Below are positions 7,576-15,557 of a stretch of DNA of 32,143 nt, piece after piece. A program made the translations under genes and the position numbers. The stretch spans positions 1 through 32,143 of the forward strand of contig QHXS01000035.1 in assembly GCA_003223975.1 (NCBI GenBank), in the 5' to 3' direction. This stretch comes from Acidobacteriota bacterium (GTDB lineage: Bacteria > Acidobacteriota > Blastocatellia > Pyrinomonadales > Pyrinomonadaceae). The notes below the pieces were generated by a model. That model was not told where the DNA came from, did not search any database, and was given only the letters and a program-made list of their open reading frames with translations. Within the stretch, counting starts at the first letter, position 1. The number at the start of each line of letters is the position of its first letter.

Positions 7576-8237
7576 CGGTCTTCGACAACCGCTCCGTCTT
7601 TCAAGACTATCTGCCTTTCCGCTCGGCGTGCGAGTTCGATGTCGTGCGTAACCAAAACCAGCGTGACTTTATTCTTTCGGTGCAATTCGGTCATTAGATC
7701 GAGTATGTGCCTACCATTTTTTGAGTCGAGGTTTCCAGTCGGTTCGTCCGCTAGCAAGATCTTTGGCGAATTGGCAAATGCACGCGCGACGGCGACACGC
7801 TGCTGCTCGCCGCCCGAAAGTTCCGAAGGGTAATGATGCCCCCGATTCGTCAGATCCACATCTGCGAGCAGTTTGTCCGCTCGCGATGCAGGATCGCTGA
7901 CGCCCAATATTTCAAGCGGAATAAGAACATTTTCATACGCCGTCAAACTCGGAATGAGGTGGAACGATTGAAAAACGAAACCGATCTTTCGGCTTCGAAT
8001 ATCGGCAAGGCCGTCTTCGCTCATCGACGTGATCTCTTCGCCGTCGATCGAGATCGTACCCGAGGTCGGCGCGTCGAGCCCTGCGATCAGGCCGAGCAGT
8101 GTCGATTTGCCGCTGCCCGAGGCGCCGGTGAGCGCGACAAACTGCCCTTCGGGTATTTCGATGGAAACATCCGAAAGGATAGTCAGGTCGTCGCTGCCAG
8201 AGCGGACGGTTTTTGAAACGCGGTTGATGTCGATCAT
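7542..8237 (-). CDS. ybbA: ABC transporter ATP-binding protein (YbbA/LolD-like)
   Basis: A 231-residue ATPase (E. coli YbbA is 228). I start at the ATG 8235-8237 giving [11 protein letters not shown]; the 49 residues added in the track have no family match. Walker [10 protein letters not shown], the Q-loop region [18 protein letters not shown], the signature [14 protein letters not shown], Walker B ILLADEP and the switch VTHD are all present. It belongs to the LolD/MacB/FtsE class that pairs with FtsX-type permeases. The partner permease is next but one downstream; the 4HB gene lies between. The last nine or so residues are encoded by the minisatellite and differ from a normal family tail. 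A candidate promoter TTGTCG-17-TTACAT lies upstream on the minus strand. Confidence 0.95.
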   Translation of the reverse strand: MIDINRVSKTVRSGSDDLTILSDVSIEIPEGQFVALTGASGSGKSTLLGLIAGLDAPTSGTISIDGEEITSMSEDGLADIRSRKIGFVFQSFHLIPSLTAYENVLIPLEILGVSDPASRADKLLADVDLTNRGHHYPSELSGGEQQRVAVARAFANSPKILLADEPTGNLDSKNGRHILDLMTELHRKNKVTLVLVTHDIELARRAERQIVLKDGAVVEDRSRESGESGVS

Positions 8238-8370
8238 ACAAATTGAATCGTGAAGCGAATATGCAAAAATGTAAAATCGCCGCGCGAATACCGACAATCT
8301 AGTGCGGCGATCGAAACCGGAAGTTCGCGAACATTTGCAGCGGCCGCTACGTAAAACGCATCTAACCGAT

Positions 8371-9051
8371 ATGAAGCAATTCATCCATTTCCTGATATTG
8401 GCCGTGATCGGTGCCGCCTCGTTCGGCTGCAGCGTGAAAAGCGCCGAACAGATCGACGTTGATGGAAAGCCGCTCGTCCTGCCGAAAAGCGTTGCAGCAA
8501 AGCCGAAGATCGTAGCGTTTGGCGACAGTTTGACGGCCGGGTTCGGTTTGGAAGAGACAGAATCCTACCCTTATTTGCTTCAGCAGAAATTGAACGCCGA
8601 GGGCTACAACTACGAGGTCGTAAACGCGGGCGTTTCCGGAGATACCAGTATGGGCGGCCTCGAGCGCATTGATTGGACGCTTGAGAACGACGGCGTTCAG
8701 GTGCTAATCCTCGAACTTGGAGCAAACGATCTTCTGCGCGGCCTTTCACCCGCAAAAATGAAGGATAATCTTGACAAGATCATTCGAAAAGCGAAAGCGA
8801 AAAACGTAAAGGTGTTGCTATGCGGGATGCTCGCACCGCCGACGCTTGGTGCCGATTATCAGCGCGATTTTGCCAACGCATTTCCCGACCTTGCCGACAA
8901 ACACAAGGTCGCATACCTGCCGTTCCTGCTCGACACGATCGCCATGAAAAAGGAGCTCAACCAGGCCGATGGCATCCACCCGAATGCGCAGGGGACCAAG
9001 ATCATGACGGAGAACGTTTACAAAGAGCTAAAGCCGCTTCTCGTTAGATAA
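8371..9051 (+). CDS. tesA: SGNH/GDSL arylesterase, TesA-like (lysophospholipase L1)
   Basis: A 226-residue exported esterase. The start at 8371 gives a short signal sequence MKQFIHFLILAVIGAASFGC; the Cys at about 20 makes a weak lipobox, so it may be a lipoprotein. The TesA blocks are intact: block I IVAFGDSLTAGFG with the catalytic Ser, block II VVNAGVSGDTSMGG with the oxyanion Gly, block III LGANDLLRG with the oxyanion Asn, and block V DGIHPNAQG with the Asp-x-x-His pair. Enzymes of this type hydrolyse acyl-CoA, lysophospholipid and aryl esters in the periplasm. It is divergent from ybbA, the same layout as tesA-ybbAP in E. coli, which argues for a functional link. Its stop is 3 bases from that of the convergent next gene. 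Confidence 0.93.
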   Translation: MKQFIHFLILAVIGAASFGCSVKSAEQIDVDGKPLVLPKSVAAKPKIVAFGDSLTAGFGLEETESYPYLLQQKLNAEGYNYEVVNAGVSGDTSMGGLERIDWTLENDGVQVLILELGANDLLRGLSPAKMKDNLDKIIRKAKAKNVKVLLCGMLAPPTLGADYQRDFANAFPDLADKHKVAYLPFLLDTIAMKKELNQADGIHPNAQGTKIMTENVYKELKPLLVR

Positions 9052-9054
9052 CGG

Positions 9055-9441
9055 TCACTGGCCCAACGCCTTTGCAAGATATGATTCGATGGACGGCCCG
9101 GGAATGGTCTTGATCTCAAACTCCCCGATCTTTCCGCTCCGAACGTACATTTCGATAAAATCACAGCGAATAAGTTTCTGCGGCAATGTGATCACGATCA
9201 ATGCGTCGGGGTTGCCGGCACGCGGACTTCTGTCGATGCGTGCATCCGCGGGAATTGTGATCTTGACCTTCACAACATAGGACTCCCCGGTTCCTCGGTC
9301 TGCGCCGTGAACAAGACAGTTTTTCCATTCGTTTTGCGAAAAGTAGATCTTGCCTTCGTTATCAGCCGTAAGCCCGAAATTTCGAACGTTGTAGAGCATT
9401 TTCTCCGCGCTTGCACCATGAAAGAGTTCGTAATTATTCAT
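9055..9441 (-). CDS. Hypothetical protein, possible ADP-ribosyltransferase-like fold (128 aa)
   Basis: The ATG at 9439-9441 follows a strong GGGAGG with a 5-base spacer. The N-terminus reads LFHGASAEKMLYNVRNFGLTADNEGKIYFSQ. An HGT/HGA motif, then a helix ending in GL, then a strand ending in YFS is the pattern of the PARP/RNA-2'-phosphotransferase (ART) fold. The C-terminal part is made of beta strands (YVVKVKITIP, ALIVITLPQ) and ends in a short helix. The match is weak and rests on pattern memory only. No signal peptide is seen. It is a single-gene unit with no toxin or antitoxin partner in sight. If the ART idea fails it is simply an unknown small protein. Confidence 0.7.
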   Translation of the reverse strand: MNNYELFHGASAEKMLYNVRNFGLTADNEGKIYFSQNEWKNCLVHGADRGTGESYVVKVKITIPADARIDRSPRAGNPDALIVITLPQKLIRCDFIEMYVRSGKIGEFEIKTIPGPSIESYLAKALGQ

Positions 9442-9580
9442 CGTCGCCTCCCGGATTCATAGTTGTTTTCGTTTTCGGGAAAACATTCTATACCGGATCG
9501 ACGGAATTGGCCTTAGGAATTTGCGTTTCGAAATGCCGTATCGCTTGTGCCGGAAAGATCTGTTCGGTTAACCTCGCATC

Positions 9581-10804
9581 ATGAACGTTACACATCTCGA
9601 ATGTGCGCTTTGCGGCCTTCGCCACGAAGCGCGCGTGCTGCAAAACCTCTGCATCGAATGCGGAAAACCACTGCTCGTCCGCTACGACCTTGAAGCTGCG
9701 GCGCAGACATTGACGGCCGACAGCTTGAAAGACAGGGAAGCGAGCCTTTGGCGATATCGCGAGGTCTTGCCGGTCGATGACTGGACAAACGTCGTCTCTT
9801 TTGGTGAAGGGTGGACGCCGCTGCTGAATGCAAACAAGCTTGCCGAAGACCTGGACATCAGCATCAACCTGCTCATCAAGGACGAAAGCCAAAATCCTAC
9901 TCAGAGTTTCAAAGCACGCGGCATGACAGCCGCCATTTCGATGGCAAAGGAATTCGGTGTTCAGAAGGTTGCGGTTCCGTCCGCCGGCAACGCTGCCGGC
10001 GCAATGGCCGCGTACGCCGCGCGTGCGGGGATGGAAGCGCACATCTTCATGCCCGCGGATACTCCGAAAGCGAACGTCGTCGAGTGCCAACAAACCGGCG
10101 CGAACGTAACGTTGATCGACGGCCTCATCACCGACTGCGGGAAGATCGTCGCCGAGCGAAAAAAAGACGAAGGCTGGTTCGATGTTTCGACCCTCAAGGA
10201 GCCATATCGCGTCGAGGGCAAAAAGACGATGGGCTATGAGCTGGCTGAACAGTTGGCAGTGCCGGTTGGCAGCGGCAGCGGCAATCATTCCGCCAACCGC
10301 CAACAGCCGACTGCCTACACTTTACCTGACGTAATAATTTACCCGACCGGCGGAGGCACCGGCCTGATCGGAATGTGGAAGGCGTTTGACGAAATGCAGC
10401 AGATGGGTTGGATCGATTCGAAGCGGCCGCGGATGATCACCGTGCAATCCTCAACATGCGCGCCGATCGTTCGGGCGTTTGAGAACGGCGAGCGATTTGC
10501 AGATGAATTCGAAAATGCTTCGACAGTCGCCTCAGGCCTGCGCGTTCCGAAAGCCATCGGGGACTTTTTGATACTCGACGCCATCCGCGCGTCCGGCGGC
10601 ACCGCGATCGCCGTCACCGACGAAGAATTGATGGCCGCCGTCGCCGAGATCGGCGCCGCAACCGGCATCTTCGCCGCACCCGAAGGCGCCGCATGCCTGC
10701 CCGCCCTGCGAAAGCTCATCGCCGCCGGCCAGATAAGTTCCGGCGAAACCGTTGTCCTCTTCAACACCGGCTCGGGCATCAAGTATATGGAAGTCTTTGA
10801 GTGA
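9581..10804 (+). CDS. thrC: Threonine synthase (PLP-dependent)
   Basis: A 407-residue fold-type II PLP enzyme that converts O-phospho-L-homoserine to threonine. An N-terminal zinc-ribbon-like segment has C8-x2-C11 and C24-x2-C27, as in the longer threonine synthases. The PLP lysine is K111 in [10 protein letters not shown]. The glycine-rich phosphate loop is [12 protein letters not shown] and the C-terminal PLP pocket GSGIKY. The usual ELAEQ[13 protein letters not shown] junction is interrupted by about 18 extra residues ([17 protein letters not shown]) from an inserted repeat. The gene is divergent from the small gene at 9055, and no convincing ribosome binding site precedes its ATG. A related cysteate or diaminopropionate synthase is unlikely given the zinc ribbon and motif set. 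Confidence 0.93.
   Translation: MNVTHLECALCGLRHEARVLQNLCIECGKPLLVRYDLEAAAQTLTADSLKDREASLWRYREVLPVDDWTNVVSFGEGWTPLLNANKLAEDLDISINLLIKDESQNPTQSFKARGMTAAISMAKEFGVQKVAVPSAGNAAGAMAAYAARAGMEAHIFMPADTPKANVVECQQTGANVTLIDGLITDCGKIVAERKKDEGWFDVSTLKEPYRVEGKKTMGYELAEQLAVPVGSGSGNHSANRQQPTAYTLPDVIIYPTGGGTGLIGMWKAFDEMQQMGWIDSKRPRMITVQSSTCAPIVRAFENGERFADEFENASTVASGLRVPKAIGDFLILDAIRASGGTAIAVTDEELMAAVAEIGAATGIFAAPEGAACLPALRKLIAAGQISSGETVVLFNTGSGIKYMEVFE
10255..10320. repeat. Repeat-like in-frame insertion in thrC with imperfect inverted ends
   Basis: GGCAGTGCCGGTTGGCAGCGG at the left and CCGCCAACCGCCAACAGCC...GACTGCC at the right are imperfect inverted copies around a short centre. The segment encodes the extra residues absent from the normal threonine synthase junction. 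It resembles short repeat families that invade genes and intergenic DNA. Confidence 0.6.
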
Positions 10805-10870
10805 ATCAAACAGTTAGGGGGTGCTTGAAACTGCATCGAGCCCAATCATGCTGTCGCATGCACAAAACAC

Positions 10871-10899
10871 TGTACAATCAGTGCAAATCGTGCTATCAT
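10871..10899 (+). promoter_or_regulatory. Candidate sigma-70 promoter with long leader
   Basis: TGTACA (10871-10876) lies 17 bases before TATCAT (10894-10899). Transcription would begin near 10906, right at a CGGGC/GCCCG hairpin, and leave a leader of roughly 235 bases before the permease ATG. Confidence 0.45.
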
Positions 10900-11025
10900 C
10901 TGGTCGGGCCGATCGCCCGGATCTTTGAAAATTGAATCAGGGAAACACGAAACCGGTCGAAGAAAAAAACTTTTTTCAAAATCGACCTGTTTTCGGGTGG
11001 GAAAAATCGGCAACTGTTGGATTTG

Positions 11026-11092
11026 AACAACTTGTTTGTCCGCTCACATTTGCCGGACAAGCCCCGGACAAGCGGTGGACAACGTGCGGACA
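11026..11092 (+). promoter_or_regulatory. Operator-like array: dyads plus four GGACA repeats at 11-bp spacing
   Basis: AACAA-C-TTGTT (11026-11036) runs into TTGTCCG (11036-11042), which is inverted against CGGACAA (11054-11060). GGACA then recurs at 11055, 11066, 11077 and 11088, an exact 11-bp period, so the copies face the same side of the helix. The array ends about 50 bases before the permease start. Confidence 0.55.
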
Positions 11093-11143
11093 GATCCCGA
11101 TTCGACCAGCACCGCTCGCTCCGTTAGAATAATCCTTTTGCCC

Positions 11144-12247
11144 ATGGATAGCCTTGTATTTTCAAACATGATGCACCGGCCGGCGAGGACGATCGTCAGC
11201 ATCGCCGGCATCGGCATCGGAGTTTTGTTGATCGCGTTCACTATCGGCCTTGCGAACGGCAGCCTCCGCGAGCGAGCGAAGCGCGAATCGAACGTCGGCG
11301 CCGAGATCATGTTCCGGCCGTCGGGAAGCATCGGCTTGACCGGATCGGATGGAATGCGTCTGCAGGCTGCGCTGGTCGATGACGTGAAAAAGGTTGACGG
11401 CGTCGCCGATGTCGTACCGATTGGGCAAAACAGCGTGCGTGCCGAAGACGGCATCACGGGCAGCAGACTAGTAGATGGCATTCCATACGCAGACTACGCG
11501 CGGGTTGCCGGGCTGCAGGTGATCCAGGGCCGCGAGTTTGTTGAGGGCCGGGACGAGATGATGTCTGACACGGCCTGGCTCGCGAACCGAAAGCTCAAGA
11601 TCGGCGATCATTTCAGCATCTACGAACGCGACTTTGAGATCGTCGGCACATACGAGCCCAGCGTCGGAGCGCGGATCAAAATTCCGCTGTCGACAATGCA
11701 GGCCCAACTTGGTGCTGAAAATCGAGCATCTGCATTCCTTATCAAGATCAAGCAGGGCTTTACGCCGCAGTCTGTCGGTGAAGCCATCTCGAACCAGTTC
11801 CCGAAATTTCAGGTAATGCTTACAAGCGAATTGGAAGAACTTTATATGCAGGGCGTCCCTGCACTGAACGTATTCCTCAATGTCGTCGTTGCCGTCGCCG
11901 GCGGCATCAGTGCTTTGATAATTTTGCTCACAATGTACACGACCGTTACCGAGCGAACACGTCAGATCGGCGTGCTCAAATCGCTAGGGATGTCGAAGAC
12001 GAAGATCGCTATCACCATTTTGCAGGAGGCTCTGCTTATCACATTTGCGGGCGTTATCTTCGGCGTCGTTGGTACCTTCGTTTTGAAGTTCCTGCTTTCC
12101 AAATGGACAACGCTGCAGGTTGAAGTGGACCCGCAGCTTGTTTTCAATATCCTTATCGTCGGGCTGGTCAGCGGCACGATAGGTGCACTTTATCCCGGAC
12201 TGCGGGCTGCACGGCTCGATGCGGTCGAAGCCCTCAACTACGAATGA
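11144..12247 (+). CDS. ABC transporter permease, FtsX/MacB family (no adjacent ATPase)
   Basis: A 367-residue protein if begun at MDSLVFSNMMHRPARTIVS, which gives the typical short cytoplasmic start before the first membrane span; the 36 residues added in the track lack support. Topology is classical: one N-terminal span (about 18-38), a periplasmic MacB-type domain (about 40-240), and three C-terminal spans in the FtsX domain (about 245-365). The coupling motif ERTRQIGVLKSLGMSKTKI and the ending PGLRAARLDAVEALNYE are standard. The ATPase that should drive it is not encoded nearby. The stop overlaps the next start by 4 bases (ATGA), so it is translationally coupled to the glycosyltransferase gene. 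The ATG lacks a good ribosome binding site. Confidence 0.92.
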   Translation: MDSLVFSNMMHRPARTIVSIAGIGIGVLLIAFTIGLANGSLRERAKRESNVGAEIMFRPSGSIGLTGSDGMRLQAALVDDVKKVDGVADVVPIGQNSVRAEDGITGSRLVDGIPYADYARVAGLQVIQGREFVEGRDEMMSDTAWLANRKLKIGDHFSIYERDFEIVGTYEPSVGARIKIPLSTMQAQLGAENRASAFLIKIKQGFTPQSVGEAISNQFPKFQVMLTSELEELYMQGVPALNVFLNVVVAVAGGISALIILLTMYTTVTERTRQIGVLKSLGMSKTKIAITILQEALLITFAGVIFGVVGTFVLKFLLSKWTTLQVEVDPQLVFNILIVGLVSGTIGALYPGLRAARLDAVEALNYE

Positions 12248-13977
12248 CCGCGGACCAGATCTCAACAGCCAATATCAATCCAACCACTTATTTCCGAGAA
12301 GGCGGCATCCTCGTGGGAAGGTTTGCGATCGTCGCGCTTTTGACAATATTCGTCATCGGCGGCTTCTGGCTCCGCGCGGTTAATCTGAGCGACGAAAGCC
12401 TCGGCGAGGACGAATGGAAAAAGCTCGAAAGCGTCGAAGACTATCGGGCGCATGGACTGACGGGTGCTAATGGCGAACATCCGCTGTTTCTCAAAGGAAT
12501 ACTCACGATCTCGGTTGTCGTCGCGGAGCGGTGGAATTCGGCGTTCGCTCAGAATAACGAATCGCTTCAGATACCCGTTGAAACGGCATTGCGTTTGCCC
12601 GTGACGATCTTCGGAGCGTCGAGTGCCATTCTTATTTTCCTGATCGGGGCGGAATTATTCGGGATCGAGGTCGGCCTCATCGCTGCCGGTCTGTGGGCCT
12701 TCGACCCTTCCGCTATCGGCTTTGCCCGGATAGCAAAAGAAGACGTCATCATGACGTTTTTCTTTATGCTCGCGAGCGTGTTTCTGCTCCGTAGTCAGCG
12801 GGTCGCGGAAACAACGCGTGGCAATTACATGAAGTGGATGTGGCTAACCGCCGCAGCTTTCGGCGCGCTGATGGCAACAAAATACATGCCGCATTTTCTG
12901 GCGATCGCCGCGGCCTATTACTTTACGTTTCAGGCATTGCCCACGACGAAATGGCGGCTCGGCCAAAAACGCTGGCTGATATTTCTCATCATTGTCGGCG
13001 TTTCATTCCTGGTATTTAATCCGACCATTCTGTTGCCCGACACGTGGCGAGCGATCGCGGCCTTCGTAAGCGAAAACCGAGTCGGCTACAAGGTTGAGAG
13101 CAGCTATGAATATATGGGCGTGATCTATCGAAATAAGCTCACGCTTTGGCTATTCGGGGTTCCGTGGCATTTTTATTACGTTTTCATGGCGGTGAAGCTG
13201 CCATTGACGACGATCGCCGGCTTTCTCATCGGACTAGTTCTCATGTTTCGGCGCCAGCTCGGTGACGGCCGTTATTTCCTTTTTTGGTGGTGCTTCTTTT
13301 GGTTTTGGCCTTTCACAGTGTTGGGCGGCAAATTCCTTCGCTATTTTGCATTTCCATTGCCGGCGGTAATGTTGATCGCGGCGATCGGTATCGCTTTTGT
13401 CGTGCGTCAGGTCACATATCGCCTCGCGAAAAATGGGTCAGATAACATTGCGGTCCGCAATGGAGTATTTGCCGCCGTTCTTTTGACAGCTACTGCGATC
13501 CCACTGATCGATTCGATTCGCGTAACGCCGCATTATCGGCTCTACACAAATATTCTGGGCGGCGGAATGGCGGAGGCCGGGAATTATTTCCCACATGACG
13601 AGTTTTTCGATTCAAGGCTTGGAGAAGCAATGAAGTTTGTTGCCGCCAATGCAGTACCTGATGCTCGAGTCTACAGCGAAACCGCCAAATTGACGGAATA
13701 TCACTTGCATCGATTGGGTCGCGACGATATCAAATCCGTGTGGCTCTCCGACCCTTCGGAGCTTGCACATATGCGTCCGGGTGACGTGGTCATCGACGCA
13801 CGCGGTCGCAGATACATTAGCAACAATGCTTTTCTCAAGCGACTCGAAGAGGTCTCGATGCCGGCCGAGATCGTCAGTCTCGGGGAAGTTCCAGCTGTCG
13901 ATATTTACGTTATTAACGAACAGTCACTAAAGTTATTGGTATTACCATTGCAAAGCAGGGATACTCCTGATTTGTAG
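12244..13977 (+). CDS. GT39/ArnT-like membrane glycosyltransferase
   Basis: A 577-residue polytopic protein with about ten membrane spans over residues 25-430 and a soluble C-terminal domain. The first extracytoplasmic loop carries acidic residues (SLGEDEWKKLESVEDY), the position of the catalytic Asp/Glu in GT-C enzymes. A second PMT-like element follows (AFDPSAIGFARIAKEDVIMTFFF), in which family members carry an acidic residue after the fourth span. Such enzymes move a sugar from a polyprenyl-phosphate donor to protein, lipid A or another carrier on the outer face of the inner membrane. Donor and acceptor cannot be told. The ATG overlaps the permease stop by 4 bases; the GMC oxidoreductase starts 71 bases after its stop and probably shares the transcript. 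Confidence 0.85.
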   Translation: MTADQISTANINPTTYFREGGILVGRFAIVALLTIFVIGGFWLRAVNLSDESLGEDEWKKLESVEDYRAHGLTGANGEHPLFLKGILTISVVVAERWNSAFAQNNESLQIPVETALRLPVTIFGASSAILIFLIGAELFGIEVGLIAAGLWAFDPSAIGFARIAKEDVIMTFFFMLASVFLLRSQRVAETTRGNYMKWMWLTAAAFGALMATKYMPHFLAIAAAYYFTFQALPTTKWRLGQKRWLIFLIIVGVSFLVFNPTILLPDTWRAIAAFVSENRVGYKVESSYEYMGVIYRNKLTLWLFGVPWHFYYVFMAVKLPLTTIAGFLIGLVLMFRRQLGDGRYFLFWWCFFWFWPFTVLGGKFLRYFAFPLPAVMLIAAIGIAFVVRQVTYRLAKNGSDNIAVRNGVFAAVLLTATAIPLIDSIRVTPHYRLYTNILGGGMAEAGNYFPHDEFFDSRLGEAMKFVAANAVPDARVYSETAKLTEYHLHRLGRDDIKSVWLSDPSELAHMRPGDVVIDARGRRYISNNAFLKRLEEVSMPAEIVSLGEVPAVDIYVINEQSLKLLVLPLQSRDTPDL

Positions 13978-14048
13978 ACGGGCAAGGGTAGGTTATAAAC
14001 TAATCAATTACGTCAATTCGGCGGCACGGCCGTCGATGAGGGTTATTG

Positions 14049-15557
14049 ATGAAAGTTGCGATAATTGGGAGCGGCCCCGCCGCCGCCGGCGTGTTGATAG
14101 GCCTTACCAAACACGCACCTGATGCATCAGTCACTGTCTTCGACATAGGAAAAGTCCCGGAAGTAAGTCCGGTGCACGACCGCGCTCCGAAAGATTGGTC
14201 GGAAGACGAGTACGAGAACCTTCACGCACAGATAAGGTCGCAATTCGGCTTTGCATTTCCTCCCCCAAAAACTTTTTTCGGCCAAGGTCTTCGAAAGCAC
14301 CAGGCAGGCCCAAATGCCAAACCATTCATAAGCGAGTTTTACGGCGGACTTAGCCGTCATTGGAGTGCAAGCGTTTTTCCTTTTGTCGAAAACGATTTCG
14401 AAGGGTGGCCGGTCGGACTTGCCGAAATGTCTGAATATTATTCAGAGATCTCGGAAGAGATCGGAATTTCAGGCATGCACGACGAGCTGAATACATATTT
14501 CGGCGAGGATTTCGTCAACCGGCCTCCGATCGACATTCCTGTTCCGATCAAAAAGCTCAACGATCAGATCAACAGCCGTAAGGACCAAGCAGGACCGTAC
14601 AATATCGTTTCGGGACTGAACCGGCTTGCAGTTGAAACGAAGAGTTCCGCTCCGAATTCGTGTGTATATTGCGGAGAATGCATGTACGGCTGCTTTCGCA
14701 GCTCGATCTACGACGCAACGAAAACTATCGAAAGAGCGAAGGCGCAAGGCATGGTCGAAAAGATCGTCAACGCGAAGGTGACCACCGTGTCGAGTGCGAA
14801 TGGATCGGTTTCGCTGAAAACGGCAGACGGTCATAACAATGGGTTCGATAAGCTGTATCTCGGCGCCGGCTGTTTCGGGACTTCCGAGATCATGATGCGG
14901 ACGTTGGGAATCGAAGACGGAATTACGGTCAAAGACAACAATTCGTACGTTTTCCCGATCTTCTATCTTGGTGGTAATTCACGAAATGGAAACCATTCCG
15001 AATATATTTCGATCACGAACACCATTCTGGCGTGTGTTCCACGAGACGAACACGGGCATTACGCGCATGTTCACATTTCCCCATTCGCTGATTATTATTG
15101 GCGATATTATTTCCCGGTCGGATATTGGCGATATTTGAAATTCTTTGCATCGAAATTCAAGGCGCGGATGATACTAGCAAAAATGTATTTCCCAACGCAG
15201 ATCTCGAAGTCATACTCGCTTTCATTGAAAGACGACAAGCTGGACGTTTCAAAACGATCGTACGGGCAGTCGGATGAACACGCCCGTAAGGTCCTCAAAC
15301 AATTGAGGAGCGTGGTTTCCGGTCGAGGGTTCATTTTGCCGCCGGTGAAGCTCGTGCGAATGAGCACAAGCTCACACTATGTCGGGGCATTTCCATATGC
15401 GGATGCTGCTGTGCCGGTGAAGCCGACCGGCGAGATCATGCCGAATATATATGTAGCCGATTCTTCGGTCTTTCCCGAAAGCCCAGCACAAACTTTGACG
15501 TTCACAATAATGGCCAACGCCGCGCGGACGGCGCGAGAGTCGCTCGATGACAAATAG
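14049..15557 (+). CDS. GMC-type FAD-dependent oxidoreductase
   Basis: A 502-residue flavoprotein. I use the ATG at 14049, with GAGGG upstream, not the TTG before it. The N-terminal Rossmann FAD-binding fingerprint is VAIIGSGPAAAG. Mid-protein a Cys cluster C205-x2-C208-x2-C211-x3-C215 (CVYCGECMYGC) is shared with the cholesterol-oxidase/long-chain alcohol oxidase branch of GMC enzymes and could bind an iron-sulfur cluster, which is inference. The C-terminal GMC domain is recognisable in SSHYVGAF (active-site His) and NIYVADSSVFPESPAQTLTFTIMANAAR. Family members oxidise alcohols or sugars with FAD. The gene overlaps the following SDR gene by 11 bases, so the two products are probably made together and may act on the same substrate. 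Confidence 0.9.
   Translation: MKVAIIGSGPAAAGVLIGLTKHAPDASVTVFDIGKVPEVSPVHDRAPKDWSEDEYENLHAQIRSQFGFAFPPPKTFFGQGLRKHQAGPNAKPFISEFYGGLSRHWSASVFPFVENDFEGWPVGLAEMSEYYSEISEEIGISGMHDELNTYFGEDFVNRPPIDIPVPIKKLNDQINSRKDQAGPYNIVSGLNRLAVETKSSAPNSCVYCGECMYGCFRSSIYDATKTIERAKAQGMVEKIVNAKVTTVSSANGSVSLKTADGHNNGFDKLYLGAGCFGTSEIMMRTLGIEDGITVKDNNSYVFPIFYLGGNSRNGNHSEYISITNTILACVPRDEHGHYAHVHISPFADYYWRYYFPVGYWRYLKFFASKFKARMILAKMYFPTQISKSYSLSLKDDKLDVSKRSYGQSDEHARKVLKQLRSVVSGRGFILPPVKLVRMSTSSHYVGAFPYADAAVPVKPTGEIMPNIYVADSSVFPESPAQTLTFTIMANAARTARESLDDK

Larger units (their letters stand above)
10805..11143. other. Regulatory intergenic region upstream of the ABC permease operon
   Basis: About 340 bases without a supported gene. 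It holds a promoter candidate (10871-10899), a small GC hairpin CGGGC-5-GCCCG at 10905-10919, and an A/T self-complementary GAAAAAAACTTTTTTC near 10962-10977. It also holds a set of dyads and phased GGACA repeats (11026-11092) and a second TAGAAT -10-like box at 11125-11130. The short ORF 10932-11132 looks fortuitous. Confidence 0.6.

Noticed and set aside
9488-10303. 271-aa minus ORF
   Set aside because: Antisense to thrC, which has full family motifs; the translated product shows no known domain and no ribosome binding site.
10932-11132. 66-aa plus ORF in the permease leader
   Set aside because: No ribosome binding site, no domain, and it overlaps the operator-like array.
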